From positions 54,701-118,700 of the forward strand of contig OENT01000426.1 in assembly GCA_900239685.1 (NCBI GenBank): a stretch of DNA of 64,000 bases. The letters run 5' to 3'. The notes under the pieces are model-generated. The model was not told the DNA's origin and made no database searches. It saw only the letters and a program-made list of their open reading frames with translations. The DNA comes from Rotaria macrura (lineage: Eukaryota; Rotifera; Eurotatoria; Philodinida; Philodinidae). Shown here piece by piece: positions 13,027 to 29,300 of the stretch; position 1 is the stretch's first letter, and each line of letters starts with the position of its first letter. The position numbers and the translations under genes are program-made.

Positions 13027-16000
13027 AACTTGTTAATTTGTAATCAACTAGACGCAGAAGACAATATGGAAACATTACAATGTCAATATCATAACTGTAA
13101 CTCGGCTTAATTAGGTCTTAGAAAAACAAATGTGAATCATTGTTATTGCTAATTCTTTCATGTTAATAAGTTACTAAGGGATATATAATTTCTTCTCAGA
13201 CAAAACTAAAGCATCGATAATATTAGGCTCGCATATTGTTTAAGATTCGTGTTGATTTCTTGTTTTTAATGATCAAACCTACAAGAATGTTTACCAAATG
13301 TTGATTGTAATTTCACTTCTAGAATGCAAAACGAAATAAAAACCTTTGAAAACCAACTAGTTACTAAGACAATATGTTCATACCATTCTAGATCAGACAA
13401 TAACTGACTAATAAAAAATCTTCGATGTTGCTAACTCACAGAAAAACATAATGCAATTCATGTAGCAAAATTTTTCAATCTATAAAATGGAGAAATTCAG
13501 TTGAATTCTTTGATAATTTATTGTTCTGCTGTCGTTTTCTTTTAAAGAAACCGATGAATCATATAGAGTAGACACACAAAGTAAGATGTAAAATAAACAT
13601 TTCATATTTGTTTTAAACAATGTGTACAGTACAATTATAATGAGAAAATATAGACGAAAAAAAAAGAATCATCGAACATAAATTTAAAAAAAATACCTAG
13701 AATGCCAACTCGCTATTTCACAATAATTATCATTTGCTTTGATTCATACTGAATTCGGATTCTGTACAACTCCAATCAAAAACAAACACAATACTTTGAT
13801 AAACGTACACCTATACATAATTTCATGGACGTTATTGCCAAGGACCAGAAGAACGTTCTGATTCATCAACAGCCTTTTATATTTGTTTTGATTAATTTGT
13901 ACTGGCACCTCGTTACGGATGTCATGTCTGCGTTCCATTCCCAAGAACGAGGACCTCATTACACAAACTTATAAACAGTCAGAAAAAAATATATATCAAT
14001 GTTGCCATATTGAGATAATGCTTAAGACCGCCGTTTCAGATGAGTTCCTGTTCCTTGGAAACGGGGACGCTGACACCCCTATTCATCCTTATCAATCAGA
14101 GTATTTTTTCTCTTGTGGATCAATGATGAATGATGAATCATTTATGTAAGATCCAATCAAATTCAAATCTTGATTTGAGTAAAGCGTAGTCGATATAATA
14201 ATTCAAAACGTGATTTGTCCAAGAACAGAAGCTTCGTTTGTTAGGTTTTGTACTATTAAAAAATTACATAACTAAACCGCAAAATCTGGCACACTTCACT
14301 CCATTCACTTGTCGCATGATCTATATACAAAGCGAAACGAAAATGAAGAATAAAATGAAATCGGTGAAAATTGCTTTCTCTCAACGAACCATCGATCAAT
14401 CTGTGTGAATCAATGTTGGAGGCGATGTTGGAATATAATCAAATAGCACAGAAATCTAAACACAAATTATTTTGTGAAAAATTAGTTCGATGATAGTTTT
14501 ATTAATTCTATCATGATACATCTTCTTTCGGATGATGTCATGAACAATTCAGGAAATTTCAGCACAACACAAAACAAGCATACTTATATCAATATCATGT
14601 ATGCTAGTAGTCCTACACTTCAGACTATTCAACGCATCGTAATAAAATAATGAATCCGATGAATTCTTTATGTTATCGTAAAAGTCATTCACATATAGGT
14701 CTTGCAAAACAGAAATGTTAGAAAAACAATGTTGAAGCTATTGTTAATCATTGGGTTATTACTTTAGTTTATATCTATTTTGATATATGTCTTTTTTTCC
14801 TCTTACTGTATTCTTGAGCAATATAAGAAGGAAATCAGTCATGTTTTTGAACGAAACTATATTTAGTATACGACCTATGATCGTTTCTTATTATTGTCTA
14901 CGAGGTACCCGAAGTTTCATTCTAATTATTCAAAACTCGTTCTTAAATCGAGTCTTATACAGAATTTTCATCGAATGAATATCATTCTTGTTGATCGGAA
15001 TGAAACAACATGATAGTAAGACTGTCGCGACCTTCCTTGAATAACATATATATTTTGTATTACATCATGGAGACAACAAGGACTTGGGCTCTGCTAGAAA
15101 AACAAAACTAAAAGTACTTCTGATTGCAAAGTGTCACTCTTTCAACTAAACTAAACTATCACTGTAATACAAAATTCGAAGTCTCTCGACTTGATCTACT
15201 TATCAACTTTTGTTTACTATGTTTGCTGACTAGTAAATCCATCAATTACAGTGAGCCATTTTATCCTTCTTATCTCTCAGCTACCTATATATATATATAT
15301 ATGAAAGTATGGCTGTAGAGAAAATCACACAAACTTAACTACTAGATAACTTGATACTCAGACGATCCGATATTCGTGTCGAGGTTCTGAATAGTCGTAG
15401 TGTAAAATAACATTCGAACTTCCGAAGAAAAATACCGAGATAACCAGGTGATTCCTCCTTACATATTCTTATAGTTTTTTATTAAATACTATAAAAAAGA
15501 AGGAATTGTTTTAAATTACAAAACACTAATTATCTTGGTTCTAAATGCTTTCTAAATGTTTAAAAGAGTGGACTAATTTAAAACAAACAGTTTTCTCTCA
15601 GATCGTCTAGAATTTCTCCTATGCTGAAATTATTGCCCAACGTGAACTTATAAATATGATTTTGAAGGTTATCAGCAAATTTAACAACTCATGCATTTTT
15701 TAGTAGCAAGTGTTTAGGAATTCGGGCACGATGACATTCAGGTAATGGAAAGCATATTCTTTTCACAATATTATTTTATAGGAAACAAAGTAGATGATAC
15801 ATCATATACTCTGAAGTCATACTTGACAAAAACTTGAAAGTATTATTAGAAACAACATATCTTGATACTCTTCGTGATGCTTCTAACATTTTAAACAAGA
15901 AGATAGTAGAAAGTACCATGACCTCAGCATTGCATTTTCTTACAAATAACCTCATGCAAAACTAGCTTGTCATGATTGGAAACTAGTTTCCCCGACGTTT

Positions 16001-16331
16001 TTAGAAATTATAGGCTATAATGGATTGTACACAATGTACTCCATCAAACTGTTTAAGTTATCATATAAATCTAAGGTAGATAGAATAGTTTGTGTATTCA
16101 AAAACATAATACATAACTTTTCTTTTTGAAAATTATTTTGATCATCATATAAAAGAAGGTTTATTCTAGCATCTTTTCATGACAACTTCACTAAAATGAA
16201 CGTAGAGTATACCATTTTTTTATTATTGTTTTCAATGTCTTATCTAACTTATCTTTAGTTTTTGTCATAGTGAAGCAAAGTAGTGAAATAATTTTAATTA
16301 GAAATGAAAATTATTTTTTTTGTCTTCTCTG

Positions 16332-19835
<3,504 letters not shown>

Positions 19836-20336
19836 CTAAATAAAACCAAAACTAACATTCTATCATCAGCTTATTCTTAACTTTTGCTGTCTTTCACAGA
19901 AAAGCAGTCAACTGTCTGACATGAAATTTCTTTGTTGCAAATGTCACCGTGCTCTTTTCCTGCTATGTTTTTTCGTCATTATAAGAAAATTGGCGACGAG
20001 AAAAAACACAACGAAGAAAATGGAAAGAAAATGATTTCTACTAAGATTTTATCCACCGCTGCTTTCTTGCAGATCGATAGAACGTAGCAAAACAAACGGG
20101 TCGGTATAAACTGTCTATCTATCTATCGTTTCTATCTATCAATAATCACATGACTCATAGGTATAATATCAGTAATGCCCTCTAGAAAAAACTCTATCTG
20201 TATAGTTATGATTGGTTGAATAGACTGTCAATAGAAAATCGAGCACCTGCATATGTGCGTACGCATAGGTATATATATGTTTATTTCTATTTAATTTCCA
20301 TACTATTATAAAATTAACCTTACATACCAATTTTCA
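19836..20336. promoter_or_regulatory. divergent promoter region between PTEN and HERPUD
   Basis: The two start codons face away from each other across 501 bp, so both promoters and 5' leaders must lie here. It contains a (CTAT)n run at about 20113-20140 and AT-rich tracts. No TATA box or ER-stress element could be assigned with confidence. Confidence 0.5.
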
Positions 20337-23300
20337 ATGGCGTCAACAAATGAATCAATAAAATTAATCATTCGTGCGACTAATGATAAATACGCAGACT
20401 TTTATCTCGAAGTTTTACCATCAATTACTGTGCATGATTTAAAAAAGAAAATAACATTTAATCATCCGACGAAACCAGTATGAAATGTAGTGTTCTTTTT
20501 CTACAATCTAATAATTTGTCTCTCTTCTCTCACTCATAGATACCCAAAGATCAGCGGCTGATTTTTTCTGGTAAACTTCTTGATGACTCAAGCCTGCTCA
20601 GTCAAGTATTTATTAAAGTAAGAAATAGTGTTGTCATCTTCTACATTTGTTTCGTTTATCTATCTAACTATGTATATCAGACTCATTATTCTTCTGTATA
20701 AATCATTATTTAGAAAAAAAATATCCGTCGTATCGTTCACCTAGTTATTTTGTGCTTCATAATGTATTTTTGCTTACTGTTAACTATTTGAACTCTTATC
20801 ATAGATTCAACACGAATGTATGATTTCTGAAAATTCCTTGAAATATATAGAGAACAAAAAAAAGGAATTAATTTTCCTACGCATTAGAATCTGTCAACTG
20901 GATCTACCTGCAAGTTTGAGTTTAAATTGTAACTATAATCTATCAAAGATTAATAAATCTTGCTTCATCAAAACTCGTAACCATTCTAAAACAGATCGAA
21001 AATAATATAGCACAATTAAATTTAACATGAATAAAATTCATGACATTTTTAAATAGATAATTGTACTGAAATGTTTTCACAAAAGATCGTCTGAAGTAAT
21101 ACTAATCAAATGTCATGACATTATCTTACGGGTTTTGTGAAATTTTCAAACGAAAACAGTTCTATGACTAAGATTTGATAGGACGGCACACATAGGCTTA
21201 AAAGACAATAGGTATCAACACTTGTCCTGTGTTCTTTGTTCTTTGACAGTAACTCAACCAATTTAGGACCTAGATCACGATGCACAACATCACGTTCAAA
21301 TATTTTGCCGATGTCTAATCCTTTTTCCAAGAGCGTGAAAGAGCAATACTATTGCTGTAGATATCTTGCTAAATTGAAAGTCATTAGTTTGAATATGTTA
21401 CGCCTACATGGATGTTATCCATAGAGTAATGTCAGAAAATCTTGCTTAACTTATACTCAAGAATAATAAATTCTAATGGTAGTTTTTCTTCGCAACGTTT
21501 TTAAGTAAAGAGTAAACATATAAAATACTTGGCATGGAAGGCGTTTAGATTCGTGCCTTAAGGTTGCTGGAATATTGTATTTGTACATTGATAGAAATTG
21601 AAATTTTACAGATTCGATTCAAAAAACAATTATCTTCGATTGGAAAGTGAACCTAGAGTCAGATTTTCAACGATTATTCTTCAATGTTTTAATTTTCTCT
21701 ATGGTGATATTGAAACAGTGGAATTTTCATGTGTATATATGTGTATTATGAGCCATATGAGAATTGAGTTGTTATTACATTCAGATCGTGATGTAAGAAC
21801 AGCAGCATGATCTGAAATTAATTTGTATGAAAACAAAAGAATTCTTATTAAGAGCTGCTGCTATGTAAACTTTCAAATTAGAGTTTTAGTCAATTCACTA
21901 TAATGTCTATCATTATATTTATTTTTTCTCATTTATTTTTCTATTCTTCTCTATAACAATAAAATTAACATAACCGGTACTTTTGAAAAACTTGATACAA
22001 CATTTCATGCCAATAATTTTAAGTTAGAAAAACATTCATCTGCATTTTTCCTTCTTGTAATTACATGATTTGAATAAATGAATCATTGTTTTGAACTTTT
22101 AACGAAAAATGATGCCAGTTCTAATATTAATCTTCTATGTGTTTACAGTAAAAGACTATAAATGTGAAAAAATCTTCAATGTACTACATCATGTTTAGCA
22201 TATAAAAAAATAGAAGACTAATGATGCACTTGGTGCGTAGCATGGTAGAATAAAGATTTAAAAGAACAAATGATGTCTATTTTTACTTCATTATTTACAA
22301 CTTAAGATGAATAGAAGAAAACTCAAAAATTGTTAATTGACTAATGATAAGGATTCAAAATTTGATAACTCTAAGAACTATCATATTACATTAGTCTCAG
22401 ACATCAAGAACAACATGTTTTTTTTTCTCTTGTTGTTTTCTGCACGTTTATTTAAAAAAAGAATCATCTTTTTTCTTTGCGTAGTCAACATCAGGATCAA
22501 CATTTATGGTTCATTTGGTTCTTGATTCGGATAAAAATGCATCGGTAGGTGTTTAAAAGCGATATTTTTTTCGTCGTCTAATCAAATTATTTCAATATCT
22601 AGACGCCAATAATTAATCAACCAAAACCAACGGTAGAACAAACAGCTCGTACTGTTACTGAACAACCTATTGTTTCTGAAAAGTCGACAACTTCTACACA
22701 TACGAATTCGTATGAACAATATTTAGGAGACCTATGCCGATATCAAAACCAACTGCAACAGTATGTTCATATAATTATTCTTCTATCAATAGTCACTTAT
22801 TAATTTTGATATAGGTTTTTAATTAATCCAAATCGAAATCTTCCAATATCGAATTATGATAATCAAACTTATTTGCAATATTGCTATACACATTATCAAA
22901 TGTAGTAAGTATAAATAAAAGAAAAAGAAATCATATGTCACGATCATATTGACTTCTTTTAGTCAAAATTTACTTGCTTATCAACGAACAGTAATTTCTC
23001 CAGCAACAACAACAACAAGCACAGCTACTTCTGGAACACAGCAATCAACTGGTAACGATGATAATAATAATGCTTCTCCGCCACAAGCAGCAGCAGCAGC
23101 GCCACAGCCAGCAGCAGGCAATAATAATAATAATAATAATAATGAAGCAGAGCAAGAAAATGATCTATTGGGAGTGTTAAATATGCTAGTTGAATTATTC
23201 GTTCTTTGCTCGATTATTTACTTTTATTCAACAGTCAGTCGTTTTCTTGTGGTTTTTGTTATTTTTGCTCTTCTATACTTGTAAGTTTGAATTTTGATAT

Positions 23301-26111
23301 GAATGCATAGTTGTTCTTTCTTTATTGTCTGATCGATTTCTTGTATCTTCTATTTGTTCAGACATTGTCGTGGCTATTTATCTATACATAGACGCCGACG
23401 TATACAAGTACCACCGGCACCTATTATTCCTGAACAAGCCGCTGGAAATGATGGTGACCAATTAGGAGAAGAAGAAGTCGGACGAGAACCTGCAGGAAAT
23501 GCGGCACAAAATCAGAATGATGTTGGACATCAACGTGTATGTGAAAAATCTTTTGAGGCTATATGTATAAGAAGAAAGAAAAAACATTTTTACATCACGT
23601 TTTCATTCTAATATTTACTAGTATTCAATTTTTTTTCCTGCTCTACCCAATAGGTCCTAATCTAGAGTAGGCAATCGGTTATGACTTAAGTTTTGTAAGT
23701 TCATAATCAGGAATTTGGCACGCATCGTTAAATCGTTATTAAATTGATACGATGTTTATTAGAGTGGTTGCATTGACACTAGAATAATCTACGCTTATCA
23801 ATGTTTCTTTTCAGATAAGAAGGATACTACAATTTACTTCCTTCTGCTGTTTAGTACTTGACTTTTAATCCGAAGCATAGCATATTTGCCTATGGACAAT
23901 ATGAATTATTAGTAGTATTACATAGAAGTTACTAAGAAAAGAAACCTTTTTGCTTCAATATAGACAGGGCTGTTATCAAGAGGATATATATTCTAGTATG
24001 GAATTGAAGAATATGAAAACTTTCTAAAAGTCTTTGCGAATTAACAATTAGATATTCGTTTTTAATGAAATCATTGATACATTTTATTGGGTAAGAAAAT
24101 CGCTTTTGTAAATAAAAGCTCAGCTTAAAAAATGTCGCTGTAATTCATTGAATTTCAAGAGTAAAAATTATGAACATCATTCATTTCAAAACTTATTAGT
24201 CTCATTAAAATATCAATATGGAGCATAATTTCACCCTGAACATGACTTATCATTTCAGGATATTCCCCAGTAAGAAATATTTGAAATCTGATAACATCAC
24301 AAGATCTATCATCAATGAAAAGTATTCCACATCTATTGAACAATGTGAAAACTCTTGAGAAAAATGTTACAGCTGATTGTTTGCTTTCAAGTTGTCGCTG
24401 TACATATCACGTTGACTGTAATTAAATATGAATATGTGAAAAGAGTTCGCCTTAATCGTTTTTTGCCACTGGCCTATTGTATACTTACATTGTTTTTTCA
24501 GTACAATGTCGTTTTTACTCATCGGGATCTTATGTAAAAAAATGGATTTTCAAACTTCAGTTGGAAATGTTCTTTTTCGAAGATATAGTTTATTATGAAA
24601 ATTGCAGAAATTTATATTTTACTTCTATTGTAATGTGCGACCATATTAAAAATTTGTCTTCTTAGGTTTTCGTAACTCAATTTAGATTTGATGTTCGTAC
24701 TTTAGGGCGATTAATTCATAGGGGAATACAAAAGAATATAATGCGTGTCAGTAGGCATGAACGGTGGATCGAAATTTATTTCAAGGTATTCTTAATCTAT
24801 TGACTTCTCTATAATGCACATGATGCCTACTCATAAGCAATAAATTATTTGGAGGATTTCACTTGCCAGATAATAGGAATTTCCTTGAAACAAATAATGC
24901 AATATGAAAATGAGTACAAAAAATGTTTATCGATCAGATTTTGAACTCGAGTTATATTCAATAAATATTTCGATTAGCAACATACCGTAGCCATGACATG
25001 CCGGATGTGTTTTTCTATATAAAGTCTTTCAAATTAGTTTACGAGGCTAAGCAAGAAAGTAGAGAATGAAGTCAAATATCCGATACCACACTACTCAAAA
25101 TATGAGAAATCTCATGTAGTCAAATTAGAACTTGTCAGCATAGAAAAAGTAGCTGACCAAATTCAAATAACAGTAAGACACGCTTCTGTTCCCCAGATAA
25201 TCTAAAATTGATCGAAAACATGTGATTTGACAAATTTAAAACATCGAGAAGAACAGTCTACCTGATCGTGAGTATTTTCTGCATTCTTGGTAGTCGACCT
25301 AACTTATTGAGTTTATCATCTTACTTAATTTAATGAGCCTTGAGGATTCAGTTATTCTCATACTAAACTGCTGAGCCCTATCGATTGCATAGAGCGCAAC
25401 GATAAACAACAGATTCAAATACCAATAATATTCATCATTATTGTTGGAGTTCATTAACGAGAGAAAAAAGAATACGAATATCTTTTTGTTGTGTATGTCT
25501 AACGAAAACTCAATCAACACTGAGTTCATGAGTTAAGAGAGACATTTTAATGACTTTTAATGATTAGAGATTCTTGTCCCTCGACACTTATGACTGTAGC
25601 TGTGCTATTCAAGTGCATTTCCTAGATCATATTAAATAATTGAACAACACTGCTATATATTTACATGAAATAAAATATATTGACTTTCAATCGACGATGA
25701 ATAAATCTTGTCAAAAAGAAAAAGATAAAGTAGTATTTCGATGAATCGTCCTTTGTAAGTGACAACTACGAATATCCTAAGTTTATTTTAAAGCTTCCTG
25801 GATAAGCATGTCTTTTCTTTCATATGTGATAATTTACATTAATATTACAAAAATTATGAATGATTAATACATGCATACTAACATAAATGTACTTCGACAT
25901 TATCGCCACCTATGTTAGATTCTGACAACTCGTAGAGTTGATCATTCCGGAATTCTTCGAATTCTAATACAACTATTGTTTCATGATTTAGTCTCCGCTG
26001 CCTCCAGCTGCCCCTGCTGGTGACAATCAAGTAACAACATCACGTCTTTTAATTACAGCTGTGTCAACTTTCTTCTCATCTTTAATTCCTGAAAGACCAC
26101 AACGTGCTTAA
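20337..26111 (+). CDS. HERPUD: HERPUD-family ER-associated degradation protein (Herp)
   Basis: Exons: 20337-20477, 20540-20617, 22485-22544, 22603-22760, 22815-22904, 22963-23280, 23362-23536, 25992-26111. Phases agree and give 379 residues (human HERPUD1 391). The N-terminal ubiquitin-like domain contains PKDQRLIFSGKLLDD, matching PEDQRLIYSGKLL. A low-complexity linker follows, with Ala and an eight-residue Asn run from (AAT)n. Then comes the conserved membrane hairpin FVLCSIIYFYSTVSRF...LYLHCRGYL, and the C-terminus reads STFFSSLIPERP (human KTFFASLLPEGP). Herp sits in the ER membrane, with the ubiquitin-like domain facing the cytosol, and organises the HRD1 ERAD complex. In other animals it is induced by ER stress. 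Introns 2 (1867 bp) and 7 (2455 bp) are unusually long and hold no recognised gene. Confidence 0.93.
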
Positions 26112-26312
26112 ACAAGAATTTATAAATAATATTTAAAAAAAATGTATTTTTTCCTTATTTCATTGTTTGGTTGATTGTATAAAAATGCTTATTTCGCTTG
26201 GAACTGAAATATTCAAGCTTTTTTTCCTTTTCGAATATAACTACAGAAACGTTCATTTACTCTATCACACATACGCTAATATCTTTATAGATATCTTCTG
26301 TTTTTTATTTGA

Positions 26313-29300
26313 ATGAACATCATGCAATCGATAAATACATTTTTTACTAATGCCCAACAACAAATAAGTATGTGATAAGTAAAATGGAAGAAAAAAGAAA
26401 GGAAATTTTCAATTTTATGTCATCCATTGATTTTGTTTCTTCTTATAGCCTCACTCTACGGTTTTCAAGATGCCTTACTTTATCAGCCCAACGAGCCAGA
26501 TACAGCACGAACCATAGTTCAAGCACCTGACACATGTCATATGCCGTACGAAACAATTACAATCGAAACACCTGATAATGAAAAATTACATGGATTTCTA
26601 ATTAAACAGATTAATCGAACAAATGAACGTGAAACATTAATTTTTTTTCATGGAAACGCTGGCAACATTGGTCATCGGTATGATAGGAAAAATTCAAGAC
26701 GAAATAATTATCATGTTGATTATGCATAAATTCATACAACTAAGAAAACATGATATACTTAAGAGATTGTGTAGTTCAAGTTTAGTGATTTACACCAGCG
26801 TGTAATCAGTGTTTGAATTGATCAGTATGTCAATGATACACTGTCAGTATTAATGCCACTATTTTACATTATCAGATAAGTACAGGAATAATCTGTAGGA
26901 AAAACACAAAATATTACTTGTACGATGTTTGTGAAATGTATATGGTCCTATAGGTATGTCTGACTAATGTCGAAAGGAAAAATGTCGAAAGGAAAAACGT
27001 CGAAAGGAAAAAATGTCGAAAGGAAAAATGTCGAAAACTATGTTTTTAATCATTTTATGTGAACAATAATCTAACAAGAAAATATTTAACAATCAATCAT
27101 TTTTTATTTTTTCTTTTGTCCTTAGCGACAACAAACGATAATCCTTCTAAATATTCTTCTAAATTAATTTCATTATCTGCATAATGATCGGCGAATGTAT
27201 CAATACGATGCTATACAGAACTTGTGCTTTTTGTTTTTGGTCCGCCATCTGTAGTTATATATCGTTTTATAATAGTAGGGATGAATGTTAAAAATATGAT
27301 CTATGACAGTATTTATAAAGCTAGATATCCTTGCGTACACTTTTTCATTTCTTTTATCAATTACTCTGATAATTGGACTCAACCAGTTTTAGTTCTAATC
27401 TTTATAACTGTTCTTTGTTATTCAGAGAAAGTTGATGATTAATTTATCTCTACTTATATTCTATATTTTAAGCTATTCATTTTCATTATATGTGAAATTG
27501 CATGTTATTATTATGTTTAACGATTACCCCTCATGCTCTCTGATTATTTGTCAGGCCGCCCAATTTTCATTCGACCATTTTTACAACATCAACCCTAATA
27601 AGATTTCACCCTTGCCGTCTGCAAACTTTCCGATATTATGCTTTTCGACATTTTTCCTTTTCGACATTTTGCTTTTCGACATTTTTCCTTTTCGACATTT
27701 TTCCTTTCGACATTTTTCCTTCGACATTTTTCCTTTCGACATTTTTCCTTTTCGACATTTTTCCTTTCGACATTTTTCCTTTTCGACATTTTTCCTTTCG
27801 ACATTTTTCCTTTCGACATTACTCAGTACATTCGTCCTATATTTGCATTCGAACTCCATAGAATAGTTTGAGATAGAAGCGTTAATGAATTCTGAGGCCT
27901 ATTGAATATATAGAGCTTGAGCTTGTTGAAAGACTTTGTACTTCCGATTTTCTGTATTATGACTTAAAAATCAAAAAGATAGAACATACTCTATGTAAGA
28001 ATATATCCATATTTGAGAAATACTTTCTATCATTAGAAAAGCTTATTTGGTTTTCAGATTCATCATCAGAACTTTCATAAGTTCAATAGATATGATTCAA
28101 TCGGATAACATCTATTTACATTATACTTCATGCTTTTTCTATGAAAATTTCGTCAGTGAATTGCATCGAGAGTAATTTTCTAATTGAATAATAGATACAT
28201 ATATTTATGTACTTATCTACATTGTTAACAGTGGAAATAATTTTATCTACTATAATCAAATAGTTATTTGTACTGACTAATTAACGCAAAGTAGAGAAAT
28301 AATGTAGTTTTCTTGTGAGGATGACAATCTAAAAGATATGAAAAGTAAAATTATTTATATACTGTACTAGATGTATTTGGTACAAATAAATCACCAGGAC
28401 TTAGGTTTCGTAGCGTTTATTATGTGTTAATGATTTCAAGTTTTCGTGCAAGGCTTCTGTAATTTCATGGATTTAATCTTGTTCCAATAATCACTTCGCA
28501 CATCTAAATCTCATGGGAAAAAATAATCTTCATAAACGACAAAGTCATCTTTTGTTGAAATGTGAGTTAATGTTCATTATGTTAACGTAGAGTTGTTCGT
28601 TTCATTTAAACATAAACATTTGAACATTATTGAAATTTCTTCAGTTTGTTATATTGCGGGAATGTACGCGTCGCCTCATTAGTAATAATACTCAATATGT
28701 TCTGAACACTTCTGTATTTAAGAAGCTCATGAGACTCCTCGCACAACAAGAAGTATGAGATCACAGATCCTTTATGAAATATGTCCGGTAATGATTTTCT
28801 CATTGCATTTCTGAAGATTTTCAAGTACATGAATTATGAAGATATGTCACATAAAATAGAATAGTTTGTAATTAATAGAAATTTTCGGGTATACTTGACA
28901 TGTTTATCTCGTGGTAAAAGTTTCTCGCTTTTGTTATTAAAAGAAAAAAGATTTCTATCAATCTACACATACATATTGGTCAATTATTGGAAAAATCCTG
29001 AATGATTTTATGAACTTCAATCTAAAGCGCATTGATTTTCTTTTTGTTATCTTTTCAAATTAGTTTACAAAATGCTAATCTTTTGTATCGCACATGCAAT
29101 ATTAATATTCTTCTTTTCGATTATCGTGGTTATGGAAAATCCACGGGTGCACCTTCTGAAACAGGTCTTTACACGGATGCATTAGCTGTATATAACTATG
29201 TTCGTAAACGTAATGATATAAATCAACAAAAAATATTTCTATTTGGTCGTTCACTTGGTGGTGCTGTTGCATTGCATCTAGGTAAATGAAAAGAACCGCT

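Larger units (their letters stand above)
11004..16331. other. 5.3-kb region between NPC1 and PTEN without supported genes
   Basis: It should contain the NPC1 promoter and 5' leader (from 11004 upward, with an (AT)n run at about 11067-11084) and the PTEN 3' UTR (below 16332). Two short inverted-repeat elements occur at about 12642-12744 and 12890-13026. A minus-strand frame at 11855-12040 looks mildly coding, with acidic and basic residues, but has no family I recognise. It could be an alternative 3' exon of PTEN. The stretch at about 13900-14100 is richer in GC and may be a decayed transposon. Confidence 0.5.
26957..27830. mobile_element. segment bounded by inverted minisatellites in an ABHD13 intron
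   Basis: The left end (about 26957-27036) reads TGTCTGACTAATGTCGAAAG and continues as 15-bp repeats of aatgtcgaaaggaaa. The right end (27641 to about 27830) is the same repeat in the opposite orientation, and its outermost bases complement the left end with one indel and one mismatch. A segment of roughly 870 bp with inverted, internally repetitive ends looks like a non-autonomous transposon or foldback element. It carries an EF-hand-like exon on the minus strand. No transposase frame was found. Confidence 0.6.

Noticed and set aside
13744-14149. Frames in a locally GC-richer patch
   Set aside because: They overlap on opposite strands, lack known motifs and could not be joined to any neighbouring exon. 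An old transposon fragment is possible but unproven.
20820-21005. Possible third exon of HERPUD after ATTCAACACG
   Set aside because: It does not match the family. Joining exon 2 directly to 22485-22544 keeps phase and restores the conserved VHLV end of the ubiquitin-like domain.
27432-27871. Long overlapping repetitive frames on both strands (Phe/Asp/His/Phe-rich, and Lys/Cys/Arg-rich)
   Set aside because: They are translations of the 15-bp minisatellite array. Every frame is open because the unit lacks stops, so this is not evidence of proteins.
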